A stretch of DNA of 64,000 bases from Arabidopsis thaliana (Eukaryota; Streptophyta; Magnoliopsida; Brassicales; Brassicaceae). The notes below the pieces were generated by a model. It did no database searches, was not told where the DNA came from, and saw nothing but the letters and a program-made list of their open reading frames with translations. Positions 50,321-61,226 of the stretch are shown here, one piece after another (positions within the stretch are counted from its first letter, which is position 1; each line of letters opens with the position of its first letter). Both the position numbers and the translations under genes were made by a program. The stretch lies in the NCBI RefSeq assembly GCF_000001735.4, contig NC_003076.8:22633835-22697834 (forward strand), read 5' to 3'.

Positions 50321-50751
50321 TATGACTAATATGGCTAATAAAATACATGAAGCAGCTCCAAATCATATTGTTAAGCATCTCAGACAACACAGCTTACATA
50401 TTCTTTACAATAATAAATAATTTATTGTTCGACATAATACTGTTGTTACTGTTTGACTTAGCGTTAATTTTCTGCACAAATGTTGTTACTACTTTGATTA
50501 AAAAGGATAATTTGTGTAACAATTTTTTGGTCAGTTTTAAAGGTTATTATTATTTTTTTAAATAACTTTTACGATTAGAATATGAGTAGTGCAACGCAAA
50601 ATAACACTGCCGTTTAAGACGACGGTCCCTTGACAGAATCTTCATCAACGCTCGATTTGACGTCTGCCGATTTCCTTAGCTCCGACGTAAACCACTGATC
50701 GTCGGTATTCAGCTATATTTTGATTTCTCAGCTCCAAAAATTCCCAACGAA
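50321..50751. other. spacer between HSP90.3 and the SFT2-like gene
   Basis: AT-rich sequence up to about 50590, then the leader and promoter of the SFT2-like gene. No other feature. Confidence 0.5.
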
Positions 50752-52372
50752 ATGGAGAAAATGGCCAAAGGATGGTTTCCGATGAGCGGCACTAGTAGCA
50801 GCGGAGATCAGCAGCAGCAACCGCTGCAAACAGGAGGAACGTCTCTGCTAGCTGATTGGAATTCTTACGCAGCATCGAGAGATTTTGAAGAAGACACCGG
50901 AACTTTAGGCTTCGATATCGAATCCGCCGTTAGATCTGCCAACGACACTGTTTCCGGCACCTTTAATGTGTAATCCATCCATCTCTTTCTCTTAATCTTT
51001 AGGGGTTTAACGATTGATCGTGACCGTATCTGAGAAATTAGGCGTTTTCGCCTGCTATTGAGGATTGGATTGGTGTAAATTAAATCTGGAATCTGAGAAA
51101 TTGTGATTAACCATATAGTTTAAGCTTTGCCAGATTCGTTGATCAGATTTACAAATTCTCAGGGTTTGAAGCTATTGTTAGTGAATGATTTTGATTAGTG
51201 TCTTCTCTCAATGACTTAGAATTGATTAAGAGTCTTAAGCATATCTTTTTCTTGAAGTGTTACTAACTTTTTGATTTTGAATTTTGTTGTACTCAAATCT
51301 GGATTGTTAACAGTGTTTCGAAAGGAGTTAGAGATAACCTGCAGTCTGCAACAAGTAGTATGCCTTCAGGAAAAGCTTTGATGTATTTCGGTTTACTTCT
51401 AGCAAGTGGTGTATTCTTCATCTTCATTGCCTTCACCATGTTTCTTCCAGTCATGGTGCTTATGCCACAGAAGTTTGCAATTTGTTTTACCCTTGGATGT
51501 GGATTTATCATCGGATCTTTCTTCGCTCTTCGTGGCCCGCAAAATCAACTCGCTCACATGTCATCGGCAGAGGTAATAACTAATAACAAAACCTTGTGTT
51601 GTGCAGCTTCTTATATCTGCTGTATTTCGTTTACATTTTTCTCTTTGGAATTTTAATTTCTTGTTTGCTGGCTTCTCCAGAGGCTTCCACTAACTTTAGG
51701 TTTCATTGCCACCATGGTTGGCACCATATATGTCTCGATGGTGCTCCATAGCTACATTCTCTCTGTGATTTTCTCTGCATTACAGGTACTTAAATTTCAT
51801 CTTCCTTCCCGACTCTTGTTGGTGTTTATATCCTCTGTTTTTCATATGTTAAAATTTTCCTCTTCCCCATTTCACAAATCTTACCTATGAAGTTCTTTTT
51901 TACCCTGCATGTTTCATCTAGTAAGCTCTTGCCTCGTCGAAACATAATGTGTTTAGTAAAAAACATGTAGACTTTCTTATTGCTGTTTTAAAATACAAGT
52001 TGGGTTAGTATGAATTATGAAGAAGCCTTGAACGCCATATCTTTGGTTGGTCTCTTGGCTTGTTTTTGCAAATGCACTTACTTGCGACAGAAACAGCTTT
52101 GATATATTATTACTCACCCGTTATCGATATGGAATATATACTTTAAGAACTCACTAAATCATATCCTTCATGTCGGTTTAAAGATTAGTCACGTATCTGC
52201 ACATTCTGTAAGTATAGTAATCTCATAAAAAACCTGGTCTCTGTTCTCTGTGAATCCATAGGTTATTGCACTGGCGTACTACTGTATATCATATTTCCCT
52301 GGTGGATCATCGGGAATGAAGTTCCTCAGTTCTACTCTTACCTCCTCTGTCTTCCGAATGTTTGGGAGATGA
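50752..52372 (+). CDS. SFT2-like Golgi vesicle-transport membrane protein (230 aa)
   Basis: Four exons: 50752-50969, 51314-51572, 51681-51785, 52262-52372, in phase, 230 aa, matching At5g56020 (Got1/Sft2 family). The N-terminal 90 residues are hydrophilic, with a Gly/Gln/Ser-rich start, and end in a helix (ESAVRSANDTVSG...KGVRDNLQSA) resembling the cytosolic part of SFT2. Four hydrophobic helices follow: MYFGLLLASGVFFIFIAFTM, KFAICFTLGCGFIIGSFFAL, LTLGFIATMVGTIYVSMVLH and LSVIFSALQVIALAYYCISY. It ends YFPGGSSGMKFLSSTLTSSV then FRMFGR. In yeast Sft2 supports retrograde fusion to the Golgi. It sits between HSP90.3 and HSP90.2 and shares their strand but has no functional link visible. Confidence 0.95.
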
Positions 52373-52640
52373 GCTTTCGCTTTGACCTATGCAAAGAAAA
52401 TAACTTGATTCTCTCGTGTATAAAGAAAGATGAAAGATCTTCAACAGTGGTTAAATGACAAATCTGGTAAAATATGTTGGTCCAATGGCTCAAAGACAGT
52501 TTTGTTATAAATTTCCTATATTGATACTTTCTGCTAAATTGGTTCAAAACTTCAAATCACTAGCCACTGGATGAGGTATGGAACTTGAAGAGTTGCTTGG
52601 TGGATACATTCTCTAATCTAGGGTAAGTCGTTAGCTTCAA

Positions 52641-52840
52641 TGTCTTACTGTGAATTATTACATCAGAATTAAGAAAGTTATTACACGTATGTTTTCACTG
52701 AGTTTACTACACTGGCAATGTGGCATACATCTCTTACTGCAAATTGCAGACAAGTGGTCAATCAAATCTTTTTTAGTTGGGCCCAAAATGTCTGTTATTG
52801 GATACGTTGGGCCTTAAAATGGCCCCCATCAGTCAAAAAC
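52641..52840. repeat. left member of direct repeat bracketing HSP90.2
   Basis: Ordered motifs TCTTACTGTGAATTAT, TGTTTTCACT, GCAAATTGCAGACAAGTGG, TGGTCAATCAAAT, TGGGCCCAAAATGTC, TTGGGCCTTAAAAT and CCATCAGTCAAAAA recur at 55924-56130. It includes TGGGCC site II-type motifs close to the HSP90.2 promoter. Confidence 0.85.
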
Positions 52841-52853
52841 ATCACTGCTTGGA

Positions 52854-52975
52854 GAAGGATCTAGAAAAACTTGCAAGTTAGTTCAAACAAAATAAAGGAA
52901 AAAGAACGATCTAGAAGAAAGAAAAAAAAAGGAAAAGAAACCCTTATGGAGGTTCCCACACCACTCTATATATAA
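52854..52975 (+). promoter_or_regulatory. HSP90.2 promoter: two HSE-like triplets and TATA box
   Basis: GAAggATCtaGAA at 52854-52866 and GAAcgATCtaGAA at 52904-52916, exactly 50 bp apart. TATATATAA lies at 52967-52975, about 115 bp before the ATG. Flanking CCCTTAT, GGTTCCCA and CACACCACT-TATATATAATA blocks match the HSP90.3 promoter. Confidence 0.7.
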
Positions 52976-53088
52976 TAACATCCTTCTCCTAAATCCCGCA
53001 TCAGTACTTCTCTCTGCTCTCAAGATAATTTTGTTCTCTCAATTTCATTCTTAAACCCTAGTTCTTCGATTTTTTCCGATCTACGACA

Positions 53089-55599
53089 ATGGCGGACGCT
53101 GAAACCTTTGCTTTCCAAGCTGAGATCAACCAGTTGCTTTCCCTCATCATCAATACCTTTTACTCTAACAAGGAGATCTTCCTCCGTGAACTCATCAGTA
53201 ACTCTTCTGATGTACGATCTCTATCTCTCTCTACCTTATTGTATACTTGTGTATCTCGTTTGATTGATTTGGCGGATGGATCTGTAGATTTAGGTTTGGT
53301 TAGGGTTTAGTGTTCTTTCCGTTGGGAGAATTTTGGTTACTTACTGAAGTTGCGAAGCTTTTTGTGTACAAATCTATTGTTTAGGTTTAGTGTTGATACC
53401 AAGGATTTAAGTAGTTTCTTGTTAGATTACCAAGTTTTCGATTGCTTATAGTTGATTTGCATACATATTATGTGTATTGTTTGCTTACGATTGTGATTCT
53501 ATTCTGGTGAAAACAGGCTTTGGACAAGATTAGATTCGAGTCCTTGACGGACAAGAGCAAGCTCGATGGTCAGCCTGAGCTCTTCATTCACATCATTCCC
53601 GACAAGACTAACAACACCTTGACCATTATTGATAGTGGTATTGGCATGACCAAGGCTGGTACGTAATTGATTTCATCCTAAATCAATTTGTTTCGATTTT
53701 GTTGTTGTTTGTTAGTCTTGCATCTGTGTTTGTTTTGTTGGCTAATTCGTGCTTCTTCTATTAGATTTGGTCAACAACCTTGGAACAATTGCAAGATCTG
53801 GAACCAAGGAATTCATGGAAGCACTGGCTGCTGGAGCTGATGTTAGCATGATTGGTCAGTTTGGTGTTGGTTTCTACTCTGCTTACTTGGTTGCTGACAA
53901 GGTTGTTGTTACTACCAAGCACAATGACGATGAGCAGTACGTGTGGGAGTCTCAGGCCGGGGGATCTTTCACTGTGACCAGAGACACCTCTGGGGAGACT
54001 CTTGGTAGAGGAACAAAGATGGTTCTTTACCTCAAGGAAGACCAGTTGGAGTACCTTGAGGAGCGAAGGCTTAAGGATTTGGTGAAGAAGCACTCTGAGT
54101 TCATCAGCTACCCAATCTCTCTCTGGATTGAGAAGACCATTGAGAAGGAGATCTCTGATGATGAAGAGGAGGAAGAGAAGAAGGATGAGGAAGGCAAGGT
54201 TGAGGAAGTTGATGAGGAGAAAGAAAAGGAGGAGAAGAAAAAGAAGAAGATTAAGGAGGTTTCTCATGAGTGGGATTTGGTGAACAAGCAGAAGCCTATC
54301 TGGATGAGGAAGCCAGAGGAGATCAACAAGGAGGAGTACGCTGCTTTCTACAAGAGTCTCAGCAATGATTGGGAGGAGCATTTGGCTGTGAAGCATTTCT
54401 CTGTTGAAGGACAGCTTGAGTTCAAAGCTATCCTCTTTGTTCCCAAGAGAGCTCCTTTTGATCTCTTTGACACTAAGAAGAAGCCCAACAACATCAAGCT
54501 CTATGTCCGTCGTGTCTTCATCATGGACAACTGTGAAGACATCATCCCTGAGTACCTCGGATTTGTGAAAGGTATTGTCGACTCTGAAGATCTTCCTCTC
54601 AACATCTCGAGAGAGACATTGCAGCAGAACAAGATCCTCAAGGTCATCCGCAAGAACCTTGTGAAGAAGTGCCTTGAGCTCTTCTTTGAGATTGCTGAGA
54701 ACAAGGAAGACTACAACAAGTTCTACGAGGCTTTCTCTAAGAACCTGAAGCTCGGTATCCATGAGGACTCCCAAAACAGAACCAAGATTGCTGAGTTGCT
54801 CCGTTACCACTCAACCAAGAGCGGTGATGAATTGACTAGTCTCAAGGACTACGTGACAAGGATGAAGGAAGGTCAGAACGATATCTTCTACATCACTGGT
54901 GAGAGCAAGAAGGCTGTTGAGAACTCTCCATTCCTTGAGAAGCTCAAGAAGAAAGGTATTGAAGTTCTCTACATGGTTGATGCGATTGATGAGTACGCTA
55001 TTGGTCAGCTTAAGGAATTCGAGGGAAAGAAACTTGTTTCTGCAACCAAGGAAGGTCTGAAACTGGATGAGACCGAAGATGAAAAGAAGAAGAAAGAAGA
55101 GCTCAAGGAGAAGTTTGAAGGACTCTGCAAAGTGATCAAAGACGTTTTGGGTGACAAGGTCGAGAAGGTTATTGTTTCTGACCGTGTTGTGGACTCACCG
55201 TGCTGTCTTGTAACCGGCGAATACGGCTGGACTGCAAACATGGAGAGGATCATGAAAGCTCAAGCCTTGAGAGACAGCAGCATGGCTGGTTACATGTCGA
55301 GTAAGAAGACAATGGAGATTAATCCAGAGAACTCCATCATGGATGAGTTGAGAAAGCGAGCTGACGCAGACAAGAACGACAAGTCTGTGAAGGACCTTGT
55401 GCTTCTCCTCTTTGAGACCGCTCTTCTCACTTCTGGTTTCAGCCTTGATGAGCCAAACACTTTCGGAAGCAGGATCCACAGGATGCTGAAGCTTGGACTG
55501 AGCATTGATGACGATGATGCTGTTGAAGCCGATGCTGAGATGCCTCCCCTTGAAGACGATGCTGATGCCGAAGGTAGCAAGATGGAGGAAGTCGACTAA
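53089..55599 (+). CDS. HSP90.2: cytosolic HSP90.2 / HSP81-2 molecular chaperone (699 aa)
   Basis: Three exons: 53089-53211, 53517-53658, 53765-55599, in phase, 699 aa. The architecture is identical to the other two copies, with Glu34/Asn38, Asp80 and GQFGVGF in the ATPase domain, a charged linker, the [13 protein letters not shown] loop and MEEVD at the end. It matches At5g56030. This isoform is known from genetics to be required for RPM1-type NLR immune receptor function, acting with RAR1 and SGT1. Intron 1 is about 300 bp and intron 2 about 105 bp, nearly the same as in HSP90.3; large parts of intron 1 still align between the two genes. It is bracketed by a direct repeat (52641-52840 and 55924-56130), consistent with a local duplication event. 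Confidence 0.97.
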
Positions 55600-55724
55600 T
55601 TTATCACACAAAAGTCGACTAAATTATTAGCGGTGTTATAAGACTATGGTTTTCTTTTTTTCTTTTCGTTAAAACTTATGTTATTTTGGTGATTATCTTC
55701 ACGAATTTTTTCTATGGTTTTATT

Positions 55725-55850
55725 GTTGTGAAGATATTTCTCTGAACTCGGTTTTATGACAAAGATTCTATTATGCTCAAGAGACTGATTCTTACATATC
55801 CAAGCTGAATTTTGTCAGGGTATTAGTAGTAACCTAGTTATGATTATATC
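55725..55850 (+). other. HSP90 shared 3' UTR block (HSP90.2 copy)
   Basis: GTGAAGATATTTCTCTGAAC, TCGGTTTTATGACAAAGATT, TTATGC, ATCCAAGCTGAATTTTGTCA and AACCTAGTTATGA. Closest to the HSP90.4 copy. Confidence 0.75.
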
Positions 55851-55923
55851 TTCCTAATTAGAATTTAGAATAACAAATTATAAGAAAATAGAATAACACA
55901 GAGATCATATCTTCTGGCATACA

Positions 55924-56130
55924 TATCTTGCTGTGAATTATATTGCATCCGAATTAGAAAAGTTGCCACAGTTAAATTGAAATGTTTTCACTAAAAAAAA
56001 AAAAAACTACGCTGCCAATTGCCAATCTCTTGCTGCAAAGTGCAAACAAATGGTCAATCAAATTTTTAGATGGGCCCAAAATGTCCGTTGTTGAATACTT
56101 TGGGCCTTAAAATCGACCCATCAGTCAAAA
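55924..56130. repeat. right member of direct repeat bracketing HSP90.2
   Basis: Collinear with 52641-52840 in the same orientation, 3.28 kb downstream, and with no HSP90 coding sequence following it. Confidence 0.85.
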
Positions 56131-59100
56131 AGACTCGTCAATATTAGAGACTGGCTTTTTTGATACAAAAGATCACCCAATAATGCAAGATTAAGCCTAA
56201 ATTTATTATTTTGTCCCAAAAAAAAAAAGCCTTAATTTATTAATGTAATCAAAATTAATTAAGGGAAACCCCACACTGCTTTTGCTCTCAAAATTTGACC
56301 GTTAGTGGAGACTTATTATATAATACCACGAACTTGGCGTTAGTGCAAGTGAAACTCTTTAGTCTTTAGTTAAAACTTAAAAGCAAAGGCTATGTTAGGT
56401 TAAGACAACGGAGCCTATTGATTAACTTATGTAATTTCTTTTCAATAGTCGTATTTTCCTCTCTTTTTTTTTTCTTTTTTTTTTGGCACCTTCCTATTTT
56501 CTTACCAAATTATTATTGTTCAGTATTTTGTATATAGGAGTAAACTGAGTGATTACCATGATTTCAGCTAATATTTAACGATTATACTCACCTAATTTAC
56601 AGTTAGCTAAACTGAACTTTCTAAAGCATCATATATACCCAAGCATGTATTCATATTTGGGAAAATTTTAGACTAGCAATATACTCATTCAGAATTCATA
56701 TAAAGTTAATTTGAGGCATTTGATGTAAACAATTATTGATGTACTTTATTTTATTTTTAGACTTTAATTAGAGTTTAACTAATGTGAGCGAGAAACCCGA
56801 GTCCTGGAAATACGGAAGAATATTTGACCCTTTAATTTACACCTTTCATCACACGTAATATCATCCATTTTATATTATGATCCACAAACAGCAAAGGCCC
56901 ATTAATCTCATTATATTTTAGATTAATTGATTGCAATTGCCCAACTTCTCCACTCAGCAATGTTAGTTTTAAAGACACATCAAGTTAGTGTATTTTATTT
57001 TTAATCTTTCTATAAAAAACAACACTTTGTTTTTGTCTATTTCTTATTCTGTGAAAAAGAGAAATGAAAAAGTAAAAAAGATAACAAAAAGGCTGGTTTT
57101 TCACGGTGAGAATTTTTCATGGTCACGCAATAACTTAAATATGAACTATTAAAATAACTAAGATTGAAAAATTAGCATGATCAAAAGAAGAAGAAAAAAA
57201 AGACAACATGAAGCGGAAAGGAAAAAAAAGAAAGCTGAAAATCTAATTAACAAGATTGCGGAAAAGGATTAAAGGACGAAGAAAAAGAGTGAAAGGTGAA
57301 TACATATATAAACTCATATTATATATTTCCAAAACATATTTTTTTGACCAAGAGTTAAATGGTGTGCCTCTTTTAATTTTTAAAACTTAAAAGTAACAAA
57401 GTTAACTCTCTAGTCAGTTTAGTTAAGACTAGGGATGTTTTCATGAAATTGAGTTTCAACTGAGTTATGTGTTTTCTTTTAACATATATTTCTCTTATTA
57501 CATCCTATATAGTTCTCACTTTAGATTGTTGGTTTTTTATCAAGTAAGTTACAAAAGTTATAGATTGCTTTGGTCTCTACAGAGAATGTTAACAATGAAG
57601 TACTTGCGATAACTAAAAGAGAGTTACATAACATCAATGAAATGAAGTTAAAAAGAAAGAGTTTTGAGTTTCGATCTAAAAACTAGGATTGAGAAATATC
57701 ATTTGGTTCTGAAATAATTGGAGGAAAAAAGGTGCAACGAAGGCGAGAGGCAATCCTTTGGTAGAAGGAATGAGAGCACGTGTGGTTGTTGTCATCACAA
57801 AAAAGGTCACTATTATGATTTCCCTCTTAAAGCCATATCTCATTATCATTGGCCCCATCTCATTTCACATCATATACATACCTACAAACACAAAATGTCT
57901 ACTTACATACATTCATGCATATATATCAGTTTTTGTAAATATACACTTTCCTAAATCAATTATACACTACAAACTATATATAATAGGGTTCACACTTGAT
58001 ATGGAGATGTCCCAAATTAGTAATAAAAAGTTTTATCTAACAATATCATCCTATATGTCCTCGACGAAAGAAATCATCATATTCCTATGTGCGTGTGGAT
58101 TAGTTTTTTTCATAGTTGAAACATTCCATGGCTCATAATCTTCTTCTGTATAATTTCACTAAATGGTACATCACATATATTTGGATTTTGTTTTTCGATT
58201 TGAAATGTGTATGAGCTTTGATTATATATTGACTATGTGATTCGTCGTCCACATTAATTTAAGCATGAATCTAATTATTCGCCTTTTCTAAATACTAATA
58301 TTAGAAAATTTCCTCTTTTTTGGATTGGTTGGTTTTCCATATTATCAGCAAGTATCTAAATGGTTTTCTTACTACAGTGTCTTCGTAGTCGTATGAGTGG
58401 TTACAACCAATGGAATTTTATCAACATGGCCACTCATAAGACGTAGCATTATCATGATCAACCATAATATATGTTATATTCATTGGATCGACAAATTAAC
58501 AAAGAAATAAGTAGTTTTGATCGATGCCCACTTCTTTTCACACTTCTGCCACTACATTCTTGGACTGCTTCTGCTACTAAATACCCCACAGTGGACCAGT
58601 TTTTATTATTATAATTGAATTTATAAAATTGATACAGACAAATGCTTGTATATACTTAATTAGCAGAAAGAAAGAAAAAAAACTAAGTAAAAAATTGCCC
58701 ATCATAATCATCGATCAGATCCACTTAATTAGTAATTTATAACACTCACTTAGTAATATTTATCCTTAGTTGCTTATATATATATCCCTAGACGTATTTT
58801 CTATTGCTCTATCATCATGTGGTGAGATCTCTGACCTAATCGAAACGTGATATAGATCCAGATCTTGTTCCATTGTCGTAATCAAGTCTACATCTTTTAA
58901 TTTATCTTAATTGTTATCATCACTATTAACTTTCTTAAAAGTAAGAAAAACCATCACACTTCATTATAATAAAAACCATCACCCTTCATTGCATACATAT
59001 GTGAACATGTATAATTTGGAAGCTGCTTAGCTATAACAGTCATTAATTGTCGACGACACTAATTCAAATAACGATAGATGCGATAGACAAAAGAACAATA

Positions 59101-61136
59101 TGGACCATTTAATGATAATCATAAGATTTGAGAAAGAAATCAAAATTTTAACAAGTTTGGAAAATACAGTTGGGTACTTGTCTTTTCTCTTGCATCTTTT
59201 GCTGTCTCTTTACTTCCTTCTTGTTTGTTGGTTTTTGGCTTATTGTTTTCCCTTTTATTTTTCCTCTTTATGGACCATATTCATTTAACTCTCCCCACAC
59301 ATGTTCGTCTCTTATTTTAATTTTATTTTGGTATGACTCTCTTATTTATTTATTAAAACTAAACAAATACTCCATAAGTTATAAACCAAAGAAAGAAGTT
59401 ATAGATCAAGGGTTGACAAAACGTTGGAGCTTAGTCCAAATGATGAAATGCCTCACACGAAATATGTACATACGTCGAATTCAAAGCGTTAGCAAAACTT
59501 TTGGTCTTAAAGTTGAGGTCATTTGTACCACGGTGCGCCTGAGAATGATTTAGACACACTAGTACTGTTTATGCAAATGATTTAGTATGTACATTTCATG
59601 TAAATGTGGTAGACCCCAAGAGATATTCGTATTTTTGTGAGAAAGAAACTTTGTTACTTGCTTACCATTAATGTAACTCTTTAAAATGAAAGAATATCTG
59701 TTGTCTCTAACTTACAACAAAAGTTACATATTACGAAACATATTACATCAATATATGATTAACATCACCAGTTTTTAAGTGAAATTTACGGTAATTAGAG
59801 TACACACTATTCCATAATTAAATACCTGCAGAATAAAACCATGTTGTCGAAATGCTTTCTCTCACTTTACTATGTGTATAGATATGCACATGCATAACCA
59901 TCTCTCTACATATCTATTGATACATATTTAATCTTTTGATTCTACTATGGCATGTGACTTGAGGTGTGGTGTTATATCTTTATATATAATCTTCTTGACC
60001 TAATGATGCTTGACCCATGATCTTAATTTTAGTTTACTTTATCTTTTCCATAATCTTTTTGTTTTGTCCAGTTCCTCCTTTTTAATTTTTCTAATCAGTA
60101 TTCTAAATTTCCAGTCCAAGAAATTGGATCTAAAACACCTTCATCTTAATTCAATATATGTATGAGCAAGTGTATATATGTATATGGATATTAATTAGTA
60201 TTAGCATACGTATGATATAAACAGATAATTACAGCGAATGAAATGGACCGACAATGCTAGCAGAGATGAGCATTAGTAAATTTAATTAATCTTTCACATA
60301 AATTCCTAGCTTTCATGTGCATTTCACACTCTTCAAGATTCCATGTTTCAACTACTAATTTAATAATTTATATATCAGAAATCCAAAGTAGATATCTCCA
60401 TCTTTCTTTCAGTTATTTACTAATCTCATTTTTACCACTATATAGCCACTTCAGACTCTCCCAAAGTAAACAAAAAAAAAAACAAATAATCACAATCCAA
60501 ATTATCTAAATGTTTCTTTCGAAGCATTAGAAAACCCCAATTATGTTATGCGTCGTTTATCAATAATAGGTAGTAGTAGTACTACTAGTAGTAGCATTCA
60601 ACAAATATCATTATTAGTAACTAGAAGTCTAGAAGTCATTATTGATCTGAGTAAACGTTATCTTCCTTTTGTTTCTTAAAAGATAACAATCCAGAAATAA
60701 CAAATAATAGGGCCAATTCTAACATGTCATTTTCTGAATTTGATAACCTAATTTTCTTAGATGATTTATGACTATGTAATAGTTAGATCTATAGGAGTTT
60801 TTTTTTTTTACCATTTATGAATAATATTATCAGCATGCCTCATCTAGAAGCATTTACCACAGATAAATCCACTTACAAGAAAAGGAATAAATATAATTTA
60901 CCACTCTTTTCATCTATATTTTTATTTAATTTTCAACTTATATAATTCTGTTTTGTTCACAAACAAATAATGGTGAAAAAATAAAGTGACATTGTTTGGA
61001 AAATAATAATAAAGGGAAAAAGGTAGAGGTGCTTTTTGGGATCCAGATCTTCCTTTACTACTTCTTCTTCTCTCTCTCTCCTTTGGTTTGCTCTGTTTTT
61101 ATATATTTCTATAAAATCAAAGTAAAAACCAAATCC
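56131..61136. other. 5-kb gene-free AT-rich stretch
   Basis: Between HSP90.2 and the receptor kinase. Longest ORFs are 126 and 127 codons (57758-58138 and 59170-59553). Both open at non-ATG codons, are rich in Ile/Phe/Cys and lack any family features. A small GTAGTAGTACTACTAGTAGT palindromic run occurs near 60567-60592. No RNA gene was recognised. Confidence 0.55.
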
Positions 61137-61226
61137 ATGGGGTTCTTCGCTTCACAATCCCAACGCACCTCTCTCTCTATCTCTCACTTCTTCTTCTTCC
61201 TCTCCCTCTTCACCAATGCCACGTAA
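61137..61226 (+). promoter_or_regulatory. 29-codon uORF overlapping the RGI4 start
   Basis: ATG at 61137 opens 29 codons (MGFFASQSQRTSLSISHFFF and onward, ending FTNAT) with TAA at 61224-61226. The main ATG (61216) is in the +1 frame inside it. A TATA-like ATATATTTCTATAAAA at about 61101-61116 is so near that the uORF ATG could fall outside some mRNAs. Confidence 0.5.

Noticed and set aside
53761..54810. 349-codon antisense ORF inside HSP90.2 exon 3, with similar antisense ORFs at 44971-45651 and 48239-48874
   Set aside because: It mirrors the HSP90 codon pattern (absence of Leu/Ser codons that create antisense stops), occurs in all three paralogues, and has no family features or promoter.
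57758..58138. 126-codon ORF in the 5-kb gap
   Set aside because: It opens at TTG, is Ile/Tyr-rich as expected from translating AT-rich DNA, has no recognisable domain, and no promoter or splice context.
59170..59553. 127-codon ORF, Phe/Cys/Leu-rich start
   Set aside because: Opens at TTG. The hydrophobic start comes from T-rich DNA and the rest has no family features.
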